From assembly GCF_003323745.1 (NCBI RefSeq), contig NZ_QOIL01000007.1:292809-348234 (forward strand): a DNA stretch of 55,426 nucleotides, read 5' to 3'. Positions 37,380 through 45,693 of this stretch are shown here, one piece after another. The position numbers and the translations under genes were made by a program. Position 1 is the stretch's first letter. Each line of letters starts with the position of its first letter. The notes beneath the pieces are model-generated. The model was not told the origin of the DNA. It saw nothing but the letters and a program-made list of their open reading frames with translations, and did not search any database. The DNA is from Sphaerisporangium album (GTDB lineage: Bacteria; Actinomycetota; Actinomycetes; Streptosporangiales; Streptosporangiaceae).

Positions 37380-38185
37380 CCGGCCTCGTCAGCGTGGTGA
37401 CGCTCACCCGGAACAGGCCCGGCGCGCTGGAGCGGGCCATGGCCTCGGTGGCCGCCCAGGCCGGGGTCGAGGTGGAGCACGTCGTCATCGGCGACGACTG
37501 CCCGTTCCTGTCCGACGAGTCGCACGTGGCGAAGCTGCGGACGTCGTTCCCCTCGGCGGTGATCCGCAACGTCTCGGCGCGGGAGCTGCGCGACGGCGGG
37601 ATGGAGGGTGACGGCTACCTGCCGTCCAAGCTCGCCCACCTGCGCAACCTCGGCATCGAGATGAGCCGGGGCGACATGGTGGCACAGCTCGACGACGACA
37701 ACGCCTTCCGCCCCGGCCACCTGCGGTCGCTGCGGCGGATCCTGGACGAGGACCCCGACGTCCAGGTCGCGCACAGCTGGCGGAACCTGCTCGACGCCGC
37801 CGGGAGGCCGTACCTCCCGGACGGAGAGGACCCCTGGCATCCCGACCCGGACAGGCGCCGTTCCTCCTACGCCCACCTGCGCGACCTCGGGGTCTTCGAG
37901 GACGGGTCCAACGTGGTGCGGGACACGCTGACGGCGCGGGGGCAGATCGTCTGCCGGGTCGACACCAGCGAGTTCCTGGTCAGGAGGGAGCTGCACCGGC
38001 GCATCCCGTTCCCCGTCCACTACACCCGCTGGCGGCGCCGCCTGGAGTTCACCGAGGACATGGCCTTCAGCCACGAGCTCATCAAGCAGAAGATCCGCGT
38101 CGAGTGCAGCAGGAAGGCGACGCTCGACTACTACATGGGCGGCTACTCCAACCTCGGCGGCCTCGGAACGGAGGACCGCCCGTGA
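37376..38185 (+). CDS. Family-2-like glycosyltransferase
   Basis: A 269-residue GT-A-fold glycosyltransferase. The N-terminus LVSVVTLTRNRPGALERAMASVAAQ is the GT2 nucleotide-binding start; VVIGDD, VAQLDDDNAF (metal-binding DDD near 104) and EFTEDMAF (ED catalytic region) follow. GTG at 37376 overlaps the SDR stop and has GAGGGA at 37364-37369. No membrane helices. Likely adds a sugar, perhaps from the UDP-sugar made by the preceding SDR, to the pathway product. Confidence 0.78.
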   Translation: MTGLVSVVTLTRNRPGALERAMASVAAQAGVEVEHVVIGDDCPFLSDESHVAKLRTSFPSAVIRNVSARELRDGGMEGDGYLPSKLAHLRNLGIEMSRGDMVAQLDDDNAFRPGHLRSLRRILDEDPDVQVAHSWRNLLDAAGRPYLPDGEDPWHPDPDRRRSSYAHLRDLGVFEDGSNVVRDTLTARGQIVCRVDTSEFLVRRELHRRIPFPVHYTRWRRRLEFTEDMAFSHELIKQKIRVECSRKATLDYYMGGYSNLGGLGTEDRP

Positions 38186-39855
38186 TCGAGCCCGTGTGGA
38201 CCGCGCTGGCCGCCGCCCTGGCCTCGGCGGGCTGCCAGGCCGTCTTCGGCCTTCCGTCCGACGACCCGGGGCTGCTCGACGCCGCCGACCGGCACGACCT
38301 GCTGCGGACGGTCCTGGTCCGGGACCAGCGGGTGGCGGCCTGCGCGGCGGCCGGGCACGCCGCCGTGTCACGCTCGCCCGCCGTCCTCGCGGTGACGAGC
38401 GGCCCGAGCGTCGTCAACGCCCTGACCGGTCTGCTGGAAGCCGCGTCCATGGCGGTGCCGATCGTCGTCGTCACCACCAGGATCGGCTCCCGCGAGATCG
38501 GGCGCGGCGGGTTCCAGGAGGTCGACCAGGAGGCCATGGCGGGCCCGCTGCTCAAGTGGCACACCCTGGTGGAAGGGGCGGAGCAGGTGCCCTGGGCCGT
38601 GCGCCGGGCCGTCCACCTCGCCCTCAACGGACGCCCCGGGCTCACCATGCTGGTCGTCGCCGCCGAGCGGCGCGAACCCGACACCGATCACCCGCAGGAC
38701 GCGGGCGGGCGCCCGCGCCGTCTGCGTTCGGTCCCCGAACCCGCCGACCTCGACCACGCCGCCGGCCTGCTGCGCCGGGCCCAGGCCCCGGTGGTCCTCG
38801 CGGGCGGTGGCACGCGCTGGGGCGACGCGGGCCGCGCCGTCGAACGCCTCGCCGAGGCCGTGGTCGCCCCGATCTTCACGACCGGGTCCGGCCGGGGGTC
38901 CGTCGACGAGACCCACCCCCTGACGATGGGCCTGGCCGGTCTCTACGCGACCCCGCCGGCGACCGAACTGCTGGAGGGCTGCGACCTGCTGCTCGCGGTC
39001 GGCACACGCCTGGAGGAGACGGTGCGCACGGGGTGGGAAGCGTTCGCCCGCGTCCCGATCGTCCACGTCGACCAGGACCACGCCGCGTTCGACACCGCGC
39101 GGACGAGCGACCACCGCCTGCTGGGCGACGCCGAGCTGGTCTGCGCGGAACTGGCCGCGCGGCTGCGAGACCGTCCCCCGGACCCGGCGCGCGCCCGGGA
39201 GCGTGGCGAGCGTATCGGCGCCCTCAGGGGGCGGCTGCTGACCGAGGCCGCCGGGGACGTCACCGGCTCGCCGGTACGGCGGGCGCTCGCCTGCCTCGGC
39301 GACGTCCTCGACGACGACGCGATCATCGTGCAGGAGAACGGCCTGCACGACATGTGGAGCTACCACTTCCCCCTGCTGACCGTCAGAAGAGGGATGAGCG
39401 TGGTGACGCCCGGCGAGCAGACCATGATGGGGTTCGGCGTGGCCGCGAGCGTCGGCGCGGCGTCCTGCGTCCCCCACCGGCAGGTGGTGGTGCTGGCCGG
39501 CGACGGCGCCGTCTCGCTGAGCATGAACGCCCTCGCCACCATGGGCGACCTGCGGCTGGGCGTCGTCATCGTCGTCTTCGACAACCAGGGCTTCGGCTGG
39601 CCCCGGCACCTGCGGCGCCTGGACGGGGCGCCGGCCCACCTGACGCGATTCCGCGCCCCGCTGCCGGTCGCGGAGCTGGCGCGCGCCTTCGGCGGCTGGT
39701 CGGCGACCCCGGCGACCGAGGCCGAGACCAAGGAGGCGCTGCGCACCGCGTGCGAGGTGGCGAAGACCGGGCAGCCCGCCTTGGTCAGGATCGCCGTGCC
39801 CGACGACGACGTCCCCGCGGGCGTGGACCGCGTCTTCTCCGGACCCGGTCACTGA
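38182..39855 (+). CDS. ThDP-dependent decarboxylase/carboligase-like enzyme
   Basis: A 557-residue enzyme of the acetolactate-synthase/sulfopyruvate-decarboxylase fold, complete in three domains. The ThDP/Mg motif begins GDG at 440-442 and ends at FDNQ about 28 residues later. The N-terminal PYR domain has LVRDQRVAACAAAGHA at 45-60. Here the glutamate that in relatives activates the cofactor (RHEQ... or NEG... position) is Gln49, an unexpected change. GTG start with GGAGGA at 38170-38175, overlapping the previous stop. Probably forms a C-C bond or decarboxylates a 2-oxo acid in the pathway, but the substitution could alter chemistry. Confidence 0.82.
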   Translation: MIEPVWTALAAALASAGCQAVFGLPSDDPGLLDAADRHDLLRTVLVRDQRVAACAAAGHAAVSRSPAVLAVTSGPSVVNALTGLLEAASMAVPIVVVTTRIGSREIGRGGFQEVDQEAMAGPLLKWHTLVEGAEQVPWAVRRAVHLALNGRPGLTMLVVAAERREPDTDHPQDAGGRPRRLRSVPEPADLDHAAGLLRRAQAPVVLAGGGTRWGDAGRAVERLAEAVVAPIFTTGSGRGSVDETHPLTMGLAGLYATPPATELLEGCDLLLAVGTRLEETVRTGWEAFARVPIVHVDQDHAAFDTARTSDHRLLGDAELVCAELAARLRDRPPDPARARERGERIGALRGRLLTEAAGDVTGSPVRRALACLGDVLDDDAIIVQENGLHDMWSYHFPLLTVRRGMSVVTPGEQTMMGFGVAASVGAASCVPHRQVVVLAGDGAVSLSMNALATMGDLRLGVVIVVFDNQGFGWPRHLRRLDGAPAHLTRFRAPLPVAELARAFGGWSATPATEAETKEALRTACEVAKTGQPALVRIAVPDDDVPAGVDRVFSGPGH

Positions 39856-41225
39856 TGCGCGGGGCGCTGCACGTGGACGGTGCCGAGGTCGATCCGGGCT
39901 TCCTGTCCGCCCTGGTGGACCAGGTCTGCTTCGCCGCCGAGCGGGCGGGGGCCGGAGCGGACGCCGGCATCGAGGTCCCGCACCGCGACGGCCTGCCCGT
40001 CGTCGTCGCCACCCTGGCGGCCGAACGCCTCGGCGCCGTGCTCGTGCTGGGCGGCCCCACCTCCGGGCGGCCGGGCGCGTCCATACCGGCGGCGGCCCGC
40101 GTGGTCCCCTCGCCGGAGGGATGCGCGGTGGTCCCCATGGCGGCCACTCCCGCCGGTCCGCGCGCCGGGCGCCAGGACGGCGGTTACTGCTTCTTCACCT
40201 CGGGCAGCGAGGGCGAGGCCAAGGCGGTGCTGCTCGGCGCGACGGCGATCCGCTACCAGCGGACCGCCACCCGTGAGCGGCTGGGCTTCGACGACGGCGA
40301 CGCCCTGCTGCTCCCCCTGCCCGCGATCCACGCGTACGGCTTCAGCGTGCTCCAGCAGTGGGTCGCCGGCGGTCCCGCCCTGCACCTGGAGAGCCGCTTC
40401 GGCACGGCGCTGGTCGCCGAGCGGATGAGACGCCACATGATCACCTGCCTGGACGGTGTGCCGTCGATGTACCGGGCCCTGCTGGCGCGGGCCGGGCACG
40501 ACCCGGAGCTGCGCGCCGCCCTTGGCCGCCTGCGCGTCCGGGGCTGCGGCGGGGACATCCTGGCCACGCGGTTGCAGGCGGAGTTCACCGACGTCGTCGG
40601 CGGGCCGATCCACGACGGGTACGGGCTGACCGAGGCCGGTCCCAACGTGGCGCTCAACGCCCCCGGCGACTTCGCGCCCGGCACGGTCGGCCGGCCCCTG
40701 GACGGCACCGAGCTCCGCGCCGGGCCGGGCGGCGAGATCCTGGTGCGCAGCCCCAGCGTGATGACGGGCTACCTCGGCGCTCCGGAGGCCACCGAGGCCG
40801 CGTTCCTCGACGGCTGGCTCCGCACCGGCGACACCGGATCGGTGCTGCCCTCCGGCAGGCTCGTCGTCACGGGCCGGATCCGCGAGGCCGTCATCGTGCA
40901 CGGGCGCACCCACGCGCCGGCCGACCTGGAGGAAGCCCTCACGGCACAACCCGCGATCGCCGAGGCCGCCGTGGTCGGCGTGCCCGGGACGGGCGACCGG
41001 GGCGACCAGACCGTCGCGTTCCTCGTCATGAGCCCGCAGCGGCCTGGGCGCGACCTCGCCGCCCTCGCCGTGGCGGCATGCCGGGCGGCGCTGCCTCCCG
41101 AGCTGCGGCCCCGCCGCATCCACCACGTCGACGCGCTCCCGCGCCTGCCCTCGGGCAAGCTCGACCGCCGGGCCATACGGGCCCTCGCGGGCACCCATAC
41201 CACCACGGCCGATCCGCGACCCTAG
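39855..41225 (+). CDS. AMP-forming acyl-CoA/ACP ligase-like enzyme
   Basis: A 456-residue ANL-superfamily adenylating enzyme. Motifs: FFTSGSEGEAKAVLL (A3 P-loop), DGVPSMYRALL, GYGLTEAGPN (A5), GWLRTGDTG (A7), GRIREAVIVHGRTHAPADLEE (A8) and LPSGKLDRR with the catalytic lysine (A10). It is slightly short in the N-terminal domain. The ATG overlaps the last base of the ThDP-enzyme stop (TGATG). It would activate a carboxylic acid as adenylate for transfer to CoA, a carrier or an amine. Acid unknown. Confidence 0.85.
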   Translation: MRGALHVDGAEVDPGFLSALVDQVCFAAERAGAGADAGIEVPHRDGLPVVVATLAAERLGAVLVLGGPTSGRPGASIPAAARVVPSPEGCAVVPMAATPAGPRAGRQDGGYCFFTSGSEGEAKAVLLGATAIRYQRTATRERLGFDDGDALLLPLPAIHAYGFSVLQQWVAGGPALHLESRFGTALVAERMRRHMITCLDGVPSMYRALLARAGHDPELRAALGRLRVRGCGGDILATRLQAEFTDVVGGPIHDGYGLTEAGPNVALNAPGDFAPGTVGRPLDGTELRAGPGGEILVRSPSVMTGYLGAPEATEAAFLDGWLRTGDTGSVLPSGRLVVTGRIREAVIVHGRTHAPADLEEALTAQPAIAEAAVVGVPGTGDRGDQTVAFLVMSPQRPGRDLAALAVAACRAALPPELRPRRIHHVDALPRLPSGKLDRRAIRALAGTHTTTADPRP

Positions 41226-41232
41226 GGGAAAC

Positions 41233-42849
41233 ATGGGATACGTCCTGGGAATCAACGCCCCGCCCACCCTGCTGTCCCCCGAGCAGTGCCCGTACGGCGG
41301 GCACGACCCGAGCGCCTGCCTGGTCGACGAGGACGGCCGGGTGACGGTCTTCGAGGAGCAGGAACGCCACTCGAAGCGGCGCTACGGGGTCTTCGAGTAC
41401 CCCGCCGACGCCGTGCGCGCGTGCCTCGACCACGCCGGCGCCGACGTCGCGGACATCGACGTCGTGGCCGTCGGATGGGACGTCCCCCGGGTCGGCGCCG
41501 TCTGCGGGGAGCCCTGGCGGTACAGCTCGGCACGGCATTACCTGCGGCTTCTCGGCCTGGACGCCGGCACGCGGCCACCGGAGCTCGTCTTCGTCCAGCA
41601 CCACCGCGCCCACGCCGCGTCCTCGTTCCACGCCTCGCCCTACGAGAGCGCCGCCGTCCTGGTCATGGACGGCAACGGGGAGGACGACAGCATCAGCGTC
41701 TACCGCGCGGACCGGACGCGGGGCCTGCTCGGCAAGGCGCGCCTGCCCCAGCCGGCGTCGCTCGGCGACATGTACGCGGCGGTCTGCGAGCACCTGCGGC
41801 TCGGCGTCCTCAACGCAGGGAAGACCATGGGCCTGGCGTCCTACGGCCGCGCCGCCGGGATGACCCCCTTCCCCCTGCTCACCGCGGACGGGATGCCACT
41901 CTTCGACCACCACGAGGACGACCAGTACGCGACGATCATGCGGGGCTGGTCCCGCTACCTGGGCACGCTCACCGGGCGCAGACGGGCCCCGCGTGCCACC
42001 ATGCACGAGGACGAGGACTGCGTCCGCCTGGCGTGGAGCGCGCAGAGCGCGGTGGAGGAGCATCTGACCCGGCTGGCGGCCTTCGCCCGGGAGGTGACCG
42101 GCGAGTCCGTCGTCTGCCTGTCGGGCGGGGTCGCGCTCAACTGCTCGGCCAACGGCCGCCTCGACGGGGAGGTCTTCTGCCCTCCCGTCCCCCACGACGG
42201 GGGTGTCGCCCTCGGGGCCGCGTGGGCGGTGCGTCCGCCGCGGCAGATCTCGGTCCTCGACCCGTTCCTCGGGCGAGCCCTCGACGGCGACCTGCCGCCG
42301 GACCTCACCGGCACCGATCTCGACCTCGACGAGGTCGTCCGCCTGCTCGGCTCGGGAGCCGTGGGCGGCATCGCCGAGGGGCGGGCCGAGATCGGGCCGC
42401 GCGCCCTCGGCCACCGGTCGATCATCGCCCTGCCGTCGATCCCCGGAGTCCGCGACCGGATCAACGTCGCCAAGGGCCGCGAGATGTGGCGGCCGCTGGC
42501 GCCGGTCGCCCTCGCCTCCCAGGCCGGCCGGTTCTGGGAGGTGAAGGACCCCCTGCAACGCTTCATGCTCGCCGCCACCACCGTCACCCCCCACGGTCGC
42601 CTCACGATTCCCGAGGCCGTCCACGTCGACGGCACCGCGCGCGCCCAGATCGTCCAGGAGGACGACCACACCATGGCCCGGGTGATCGCCGCGCTGGACC
42701 GGGCCGGGTACCCGCCGGTCCTCATCAACACCTCCCTCAACGGCCGCGGCCGGCCCATCGCTCACGACATCGGCGACGTGGCCGAGGTCTACCGGGAGTG
42801 CGAGCTCGACTTCCTGATCGTCGACGGCCGCCTGGTCGTCCGTAAATGA
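41233..42849 (+). CDS. O-carbamoyltransferase (NodU/CmcH/TobZ family)
   Basis: A 538-residue carbamoyltransferase. The N-terminal Kae1-like domain has YVLGINAP...HDPSACL, VQHHRAHAASSFHASPY (metal-binding histidines, about 115-132) and LVMDGNGEDDS. The C-terminal YrdC-like region has AEIGPRALGHRSIIA, VAKGREMWRPLAPVAL and VLINTSLN, all typical. It transfers carbamoyl from carbamoyl phosphate to a hydroxyl group, in antibiotics usually on a sugar. Only seven bases follow the ligase gene. Its presence implies a carbamoylated product. Confidence 0.9.
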   Translation: MGYVLGINAPPTLLSPEQCPYGGHDPSACLVDEDGRVTVFEEQERHSKRRYGVFEYPADAVRACLDHAGADVADIDVVAVGWDVPRVGAVCGEPWRYSSARHYLRLLGLDAGTRPPELVFVQHHRAHAASSFHASPYESAAVLVMDGNGEDDSISVYRADRTRGLLGKARLPQPASLGDMYAAVCEHLRLGVLNAGKTMGLASYGRAAGMTPFPLLTADGMPLFDHHEDDQYATIMRGWSRYLGTLTGRRRAPRATMHEDEDCVRLAWSAQSAVEEHLTRLAAFAREVTGESVVCLSGGVALNCSANGRLDGEVFCPPVPHDGGVALGAAWAVRPPRQISVLDPFLGRALDGDLPPDLTGTDLDLDEVVRLLGSGAVGGIAEGRAEIGPRALGHRSIIALPSIPGVRDRINVAKGREMWRPLAPVALASQAGRFWEVKDPLQRFMLAATTVTPHGRLTIPEAVHVDGTARAQIVQEDDHTMARVIAALDRAGYPPVLINTSLNGRGRPIAHDIGDVAEVYRECELDFLIVDGRLVVRK

Positions 42850-42889
42850 CCGGCCGCACCTCCCCGACACCCACCAGATTGGGGCTCCG

Positions 42890-43837
42890 ATGAGATGGAG
42901 CACGCTGCTTCTCGACAACGCGTCCCTCTCCGACCTCACCAAGGTGCCGACCCGCGACATCCTGGTCCACGCGGATGTCCTGGCCGCGCGCCGCACCACC
43001 CCGCGTGAGCTGTACCGCCGGTGGGAGACACAGCAGTGGGCCGCCGAACGGGTCGAGCTCGGACCCGACCACGACGACTGGGCGAACCGGCTCGGCGACC
43101 GGGCCAAGGCGTGGCTCACCGAACTCATCCACACCTTCATCGTCGGCGAGTACACCGGCCTGGACCTGCTGGCGCCCATCATGGCCGGGGCGCCCGACGA
43201 GGACAGCATGGTCTTCCTGGCCTCCCAGGCCGCCGACGAGGCCCGTCACACCCGGCTGATGCTGCGCATAGGGGAAGAGGTGCTCGGGCTCGATCCCGAC
43301 CCCCGGCGGATGGTCGGGCAATCCTGGTCCGCGCTCACGCCCACCAACCGGCGTCTCAGCGGGATCGAGGCCCGCCTCGTCGGCGACCTGCTGGCCCGTC
43401 CGTCCCACTACGCCACGTGGGTACGGGCGGTGACCCACTTCCACCTGGTCACCGAGGGGGCCCTGGCGGTCACCGGCCAGATCAACCTCATCCGGCTGAT
43501 CCGCCAGAAGGACTCCCTGTCCGGCATCGAGGCCGGGTTCGTCGCGATGACCAGGGACGAGTCCAGGCACGTGTCGTTCGGCCTGCACGCGCTGCGCACG
43601 GCGATCCTCGAAGGCCACCGGGACGACGTCCAGGAAGTGCTCGAAGAGGTGGTTCCCGTGGCGGTCCGCGTGGACCAGGTGGACAACCCCACCGCCGTCC
43701 AGGAACGGCGGTTCCGGGCCGGGGCCCGCCAGTACCTGCGCCGCCTCGACCGCGCCATGCGCCGGATCGGGCTCGACGACGGCTTCGTCGACCACGTGGT
43801 CGCCCGGGCGGCGCCCGACTCCGCCGCCCACCGGTGA
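42890..43837 (+). CDS. R2-like diiron (ferritin-like) oxidase
   Basis: A 315-residue four-helix-bundle protein of the ribonucleotide-reductase R2/R2lox type. All six carboxylate/His ligands can be seen: E87 (FIVGEYTG), E117 and H120 (DEARH), E189 (TEGALA), E224 and H227 (DESRHVSFG). The length is close to R2lox-type oxidases (about 310) and shorter than class I R2 proteins; no RNR partner is nearby. It probably activates O2 to oxidise a pathway intermediate. The ATG is preceded by a weak site; a 40-base gap separates it from the carbamoyltransferase. Confidence 0.82.
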   Translation: MRWSTLLLDNASLSDLTKVPTRDILVHADVLAARRTTPRELYRRWETQQWAAERVELGPDHDDWANRLGDRAKAWLTELIHTFIVGEYTGLDLLAPIMAGAPDEDSMVFLASQAADEARHTRLMLRIGEEVLGLDPDPRRMVGQSWSALTPTNRRLSGIEARLVGDLLARPSHYATWVRAVTHFHLVTEGALAVTGQINLIRLIRQKDSLSGIEAGFVAMTRDESRHVSFGLHALRTAILEGHRDDVQEVLEEVVPVAVRVDQVDNPTAVQERRFRAGARQYLRRLDRAMRRIGLDDGFVDHVVARAAPDSAAHR

Positions 43838-43868
43838 CGAGACACCCTCACGCCCTGGAGCACCCGCA

Positions 43869-45056
43869 GTGAAGCCAGACGGACCCTCGCGACTCGACCT
43901 GATGGCGATCGACGTCATCCTGCGCCGCAGAGACGATCTGCGGCGGATCCTGCTGGAGGTGGCCACGCACGCCGCCGCCGAGGACGAGATCCACCGCTCC
44001 GTGCGCGCGCTCGCGGGAGCGCGCTGGGAGACCATCCGCAACAGGCCCCCGCACATCGGCTCGCTGGCCGTCTTCATGCCGTCCAACAACGTCCTGTACT
44101 CGTACGTGCTCTACGCGCTGATTCCGGCCCTCTATACCGGCTCGGTCACCTTCCGTCCCTCCAGCAGGGTGGAGAAGGTGACCGAGGCCGTCCACCGGCT
44201 GCTGTCGGAGGACCCGATCATGCCGAACCCCTTCCCGGTCGACATGGCCCCGGTCTCGCAACGCCGCTTCCTGAGCGACTGCCGCACCGCCGACGCGATG
44301 GTGTTCTGCGGCCGGCCGGAGAACGCGCGCTCGGTGTCGCGGGCGGTCGGCCCCGCGACGCTGCTGCTGACCTTCGGCTCGGGCCCCAACCCGGTCGTGG
44401 TGGGCCCGGACGCGGACCTTTCGCGCGTCGTGCCCGACCTGCTGTCCACCCGCCTCTACAACTCCGGCCAGGACTGCCTCAGCCCGGACGTGATCTTCGT
44501 CCACCGCAGCCTCGCCGGGCCGCTGACCGAGCGGCTCGACGCCGCGCTGGCCCGGCTGGCGGCGGGAGAGCGGCAGGATCCGCGGGCCGAGGTCAGCCCG
44601 CTGGTCTACCGCGACGCCGTACAGGGCGCCGCCGCGTTCTTCGCCGCGTCACCGGCCTCGGACGTCGTCCGGGGCGGCGGCACCGACATCGCCACCGGAT
44701 GGGTGGAACCGACCCTGCTGTTCCGCGAGTGGGACGCCACCTTCCACCCGCCGGAGTTCTTCGCTCCCGTGTTCTGCGTCATGGAGTACGAGAGCCTCCG
44801 GCAGGTCGGCGACTGGCTCGACAGCCCCGAGGAGCGCGGCCGCGGCATGTACGTGTCCCTGTACGGCATGCCCGCCGAGACCGGACGGCTCATGGGGACG
44901 AGCGTCGTCCTCCGCGACCGCACCACGTTCGACGCCGAGGACGGCAACAGGCCCTTCGGCGGGTACGGCGCCGACGCGAGCAGCGTCCACGCGTCCGGCC
45001 GCTCACACGCCCGCCCACTGCTCCTCTCGGCGGAACTCGCCCGCCGGGCCGTCTGA
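43869..45056 (+). CDS. Aldehyde-dehydrogenase-superfamily protein
   Basis: A 395-residue ALDH homologue, shorter than the usual 450-500. The catalytic Cys203 lies in YNSGQDCLSPDV, and the PNPVVVGPDADL stretch matches the region downstream of the usual LELGGK box, but that box reads LLTFGSGPNP, so the general-base glutamate is replaced by Thr/Phe. SNNVLYSYVLYALIPALYTG replaces the N-terminal P-N-P-xx region. This could be a CoA-acylating or non-oxidative form. GTG start with GGAG at 43857-43860. Part of the biosynthetic operon. Confidence 0.75.
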   Translation: MKPDGPSRLDLMAIDVILRRRDDLRRILLEVATHAAAEDEIHRSVRALAGARWETIRNRPPHIGSLAVFMPSNNVLYSYVLYALIPALYTGSVTFRPSSRVEKVTEAVHRLLSEDPIMPNPFPVDMAPVSQRRFLSDCRTADAMVFCGRPENARSVSRAVGPATLLLTFGSGPNPVVVGPDADLSRVVPDLLSTRLYNSGQDCLSPDVIFVHRSLAGPLTERLDAALARLAAGERQDPRAEVSPLVYRDAVQGAAAFFAASPASDVVRGGGTDIATGWVEPTLLFREWDATFHPPEFFAPVFCVMEYESLRQVGDWLDSPEERGRGMYVSLYGMPAETGRLMGTSVVLRDRTTFDAEDGNRPFGGYGADASSVHASGRSHARPLLLSAELARRAV

Positions 45057-45066
45057 GAGGCGTCCG

Positions 45067-45693
45067 ATGCCCGGCGATCCCCTGACGGAACCCCCGTCGA
45101 CGGAGCTCCAGTTGACCGAGCCCCCATCGGCGCAACCCCCGTCTACGCAGCCCCCGTCGACGGAGCTTCAGTCGACGGAGCCACGGTCACCCCTCGTGGC
45201 CTCCGCTCCGTACACCGGCGAGAGTTCCGCGCGGTTGCTCTCCCTGTCCCGGGCGGTCTCCTTGGTGCTCCGCGACGCGTTCGCGGCCCTGCCGGACGAC
45301 CTGCGGCGCGACGCCCCGCTGGTCTTGGCGGCGCGCGACTACTGCGCGTGGGCCGTCGCCCGGTACATCCGGTGCCACGACGATCCTGCGTACCGGCTGC
45401 GCCCCTTCGACGCGGTGCGGCTGGAGCCGGCCGAGCTGATCCGGCCCTACGCCGCCGAGAGCGGCTGGCGGGGTAGCTGCTACGTGGCCGACGACGACCT
45501 CCCCGGCACGCGCGGCCGGGCACTGGTGACCGAGCATCTGCTCCGAGCCCACGGCGGTCTGGTGACCTGCGAGCTGCGCGCCCTGGCCGACCTCGGCCTC
45601 GACGATCCGGGCTTCCGGATCAGCGCCGTCGCGCTGCCCATCCCGGCCACCGGGGCGGCCATATCGCCCACCCGAGCAGAGGAGATCCCATGA
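45067..45693 (+). CDS. Unknown protein with pentapeptide N-terminal repeats
   Basis: A 208-residue protein I do not recognise. Residues 5-42 are about seven PPSTE/LQSTE-type pentapeptides encoded by 15-base DNA repeats. The rest (AARDYCAWAVARYIRCHDDPAYRLRPFDAVRLEPAELIRPYAAESGWRGSCYVADDDLPG...) is an ordinary globular sequence with no motif I can name. ATG with GAGAGG six bases upstream supports the full-length form; GTG 45196 would remove the repeats. It overlaps the ketosynthase gene (ATGA), so it is probably a partner or accessory of it. Confidence 0.6.
   Translation: MPGDPLTEPPSTELQLTEPPSAQPPSTQPPSTELQSTEPRSPLVASAPYTGESSARLLSLSRAVSLVLRDAFAALPDDLRRDAPLVLAARDYCAWAVARYIRCHDDPAYRLRPFDAVRLEPAELIRPYAAESGWRGSCYVADDDLPGTRGRALVTEHLLRAHGGLVTCELRALADLGLDDPGFRISAVALPIPATGAAISPTRAEEIP
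45087..45183 (+). repeat. 15-base degenerate tandem repeats (coding)
   Basis: About six to seven copies of a 15-base unit resembling CCCCCGTCGACGGAG run through the start of the unknown protein gene; units differ by a few bases but always keep the reading frame, encoding PPST(E/Q) or LQ(L/S)TE. Length variation between strains would be expected. Confidence 0.75.

Noticed and set aside
38196..39854. Long upstream extension of the AMP-ligase frame
   Set aside because: It overlaps the ThDP-enzyme gene in another frame and is Arg/Gly/Pro-rich; the ligase starts at ATG 39855.
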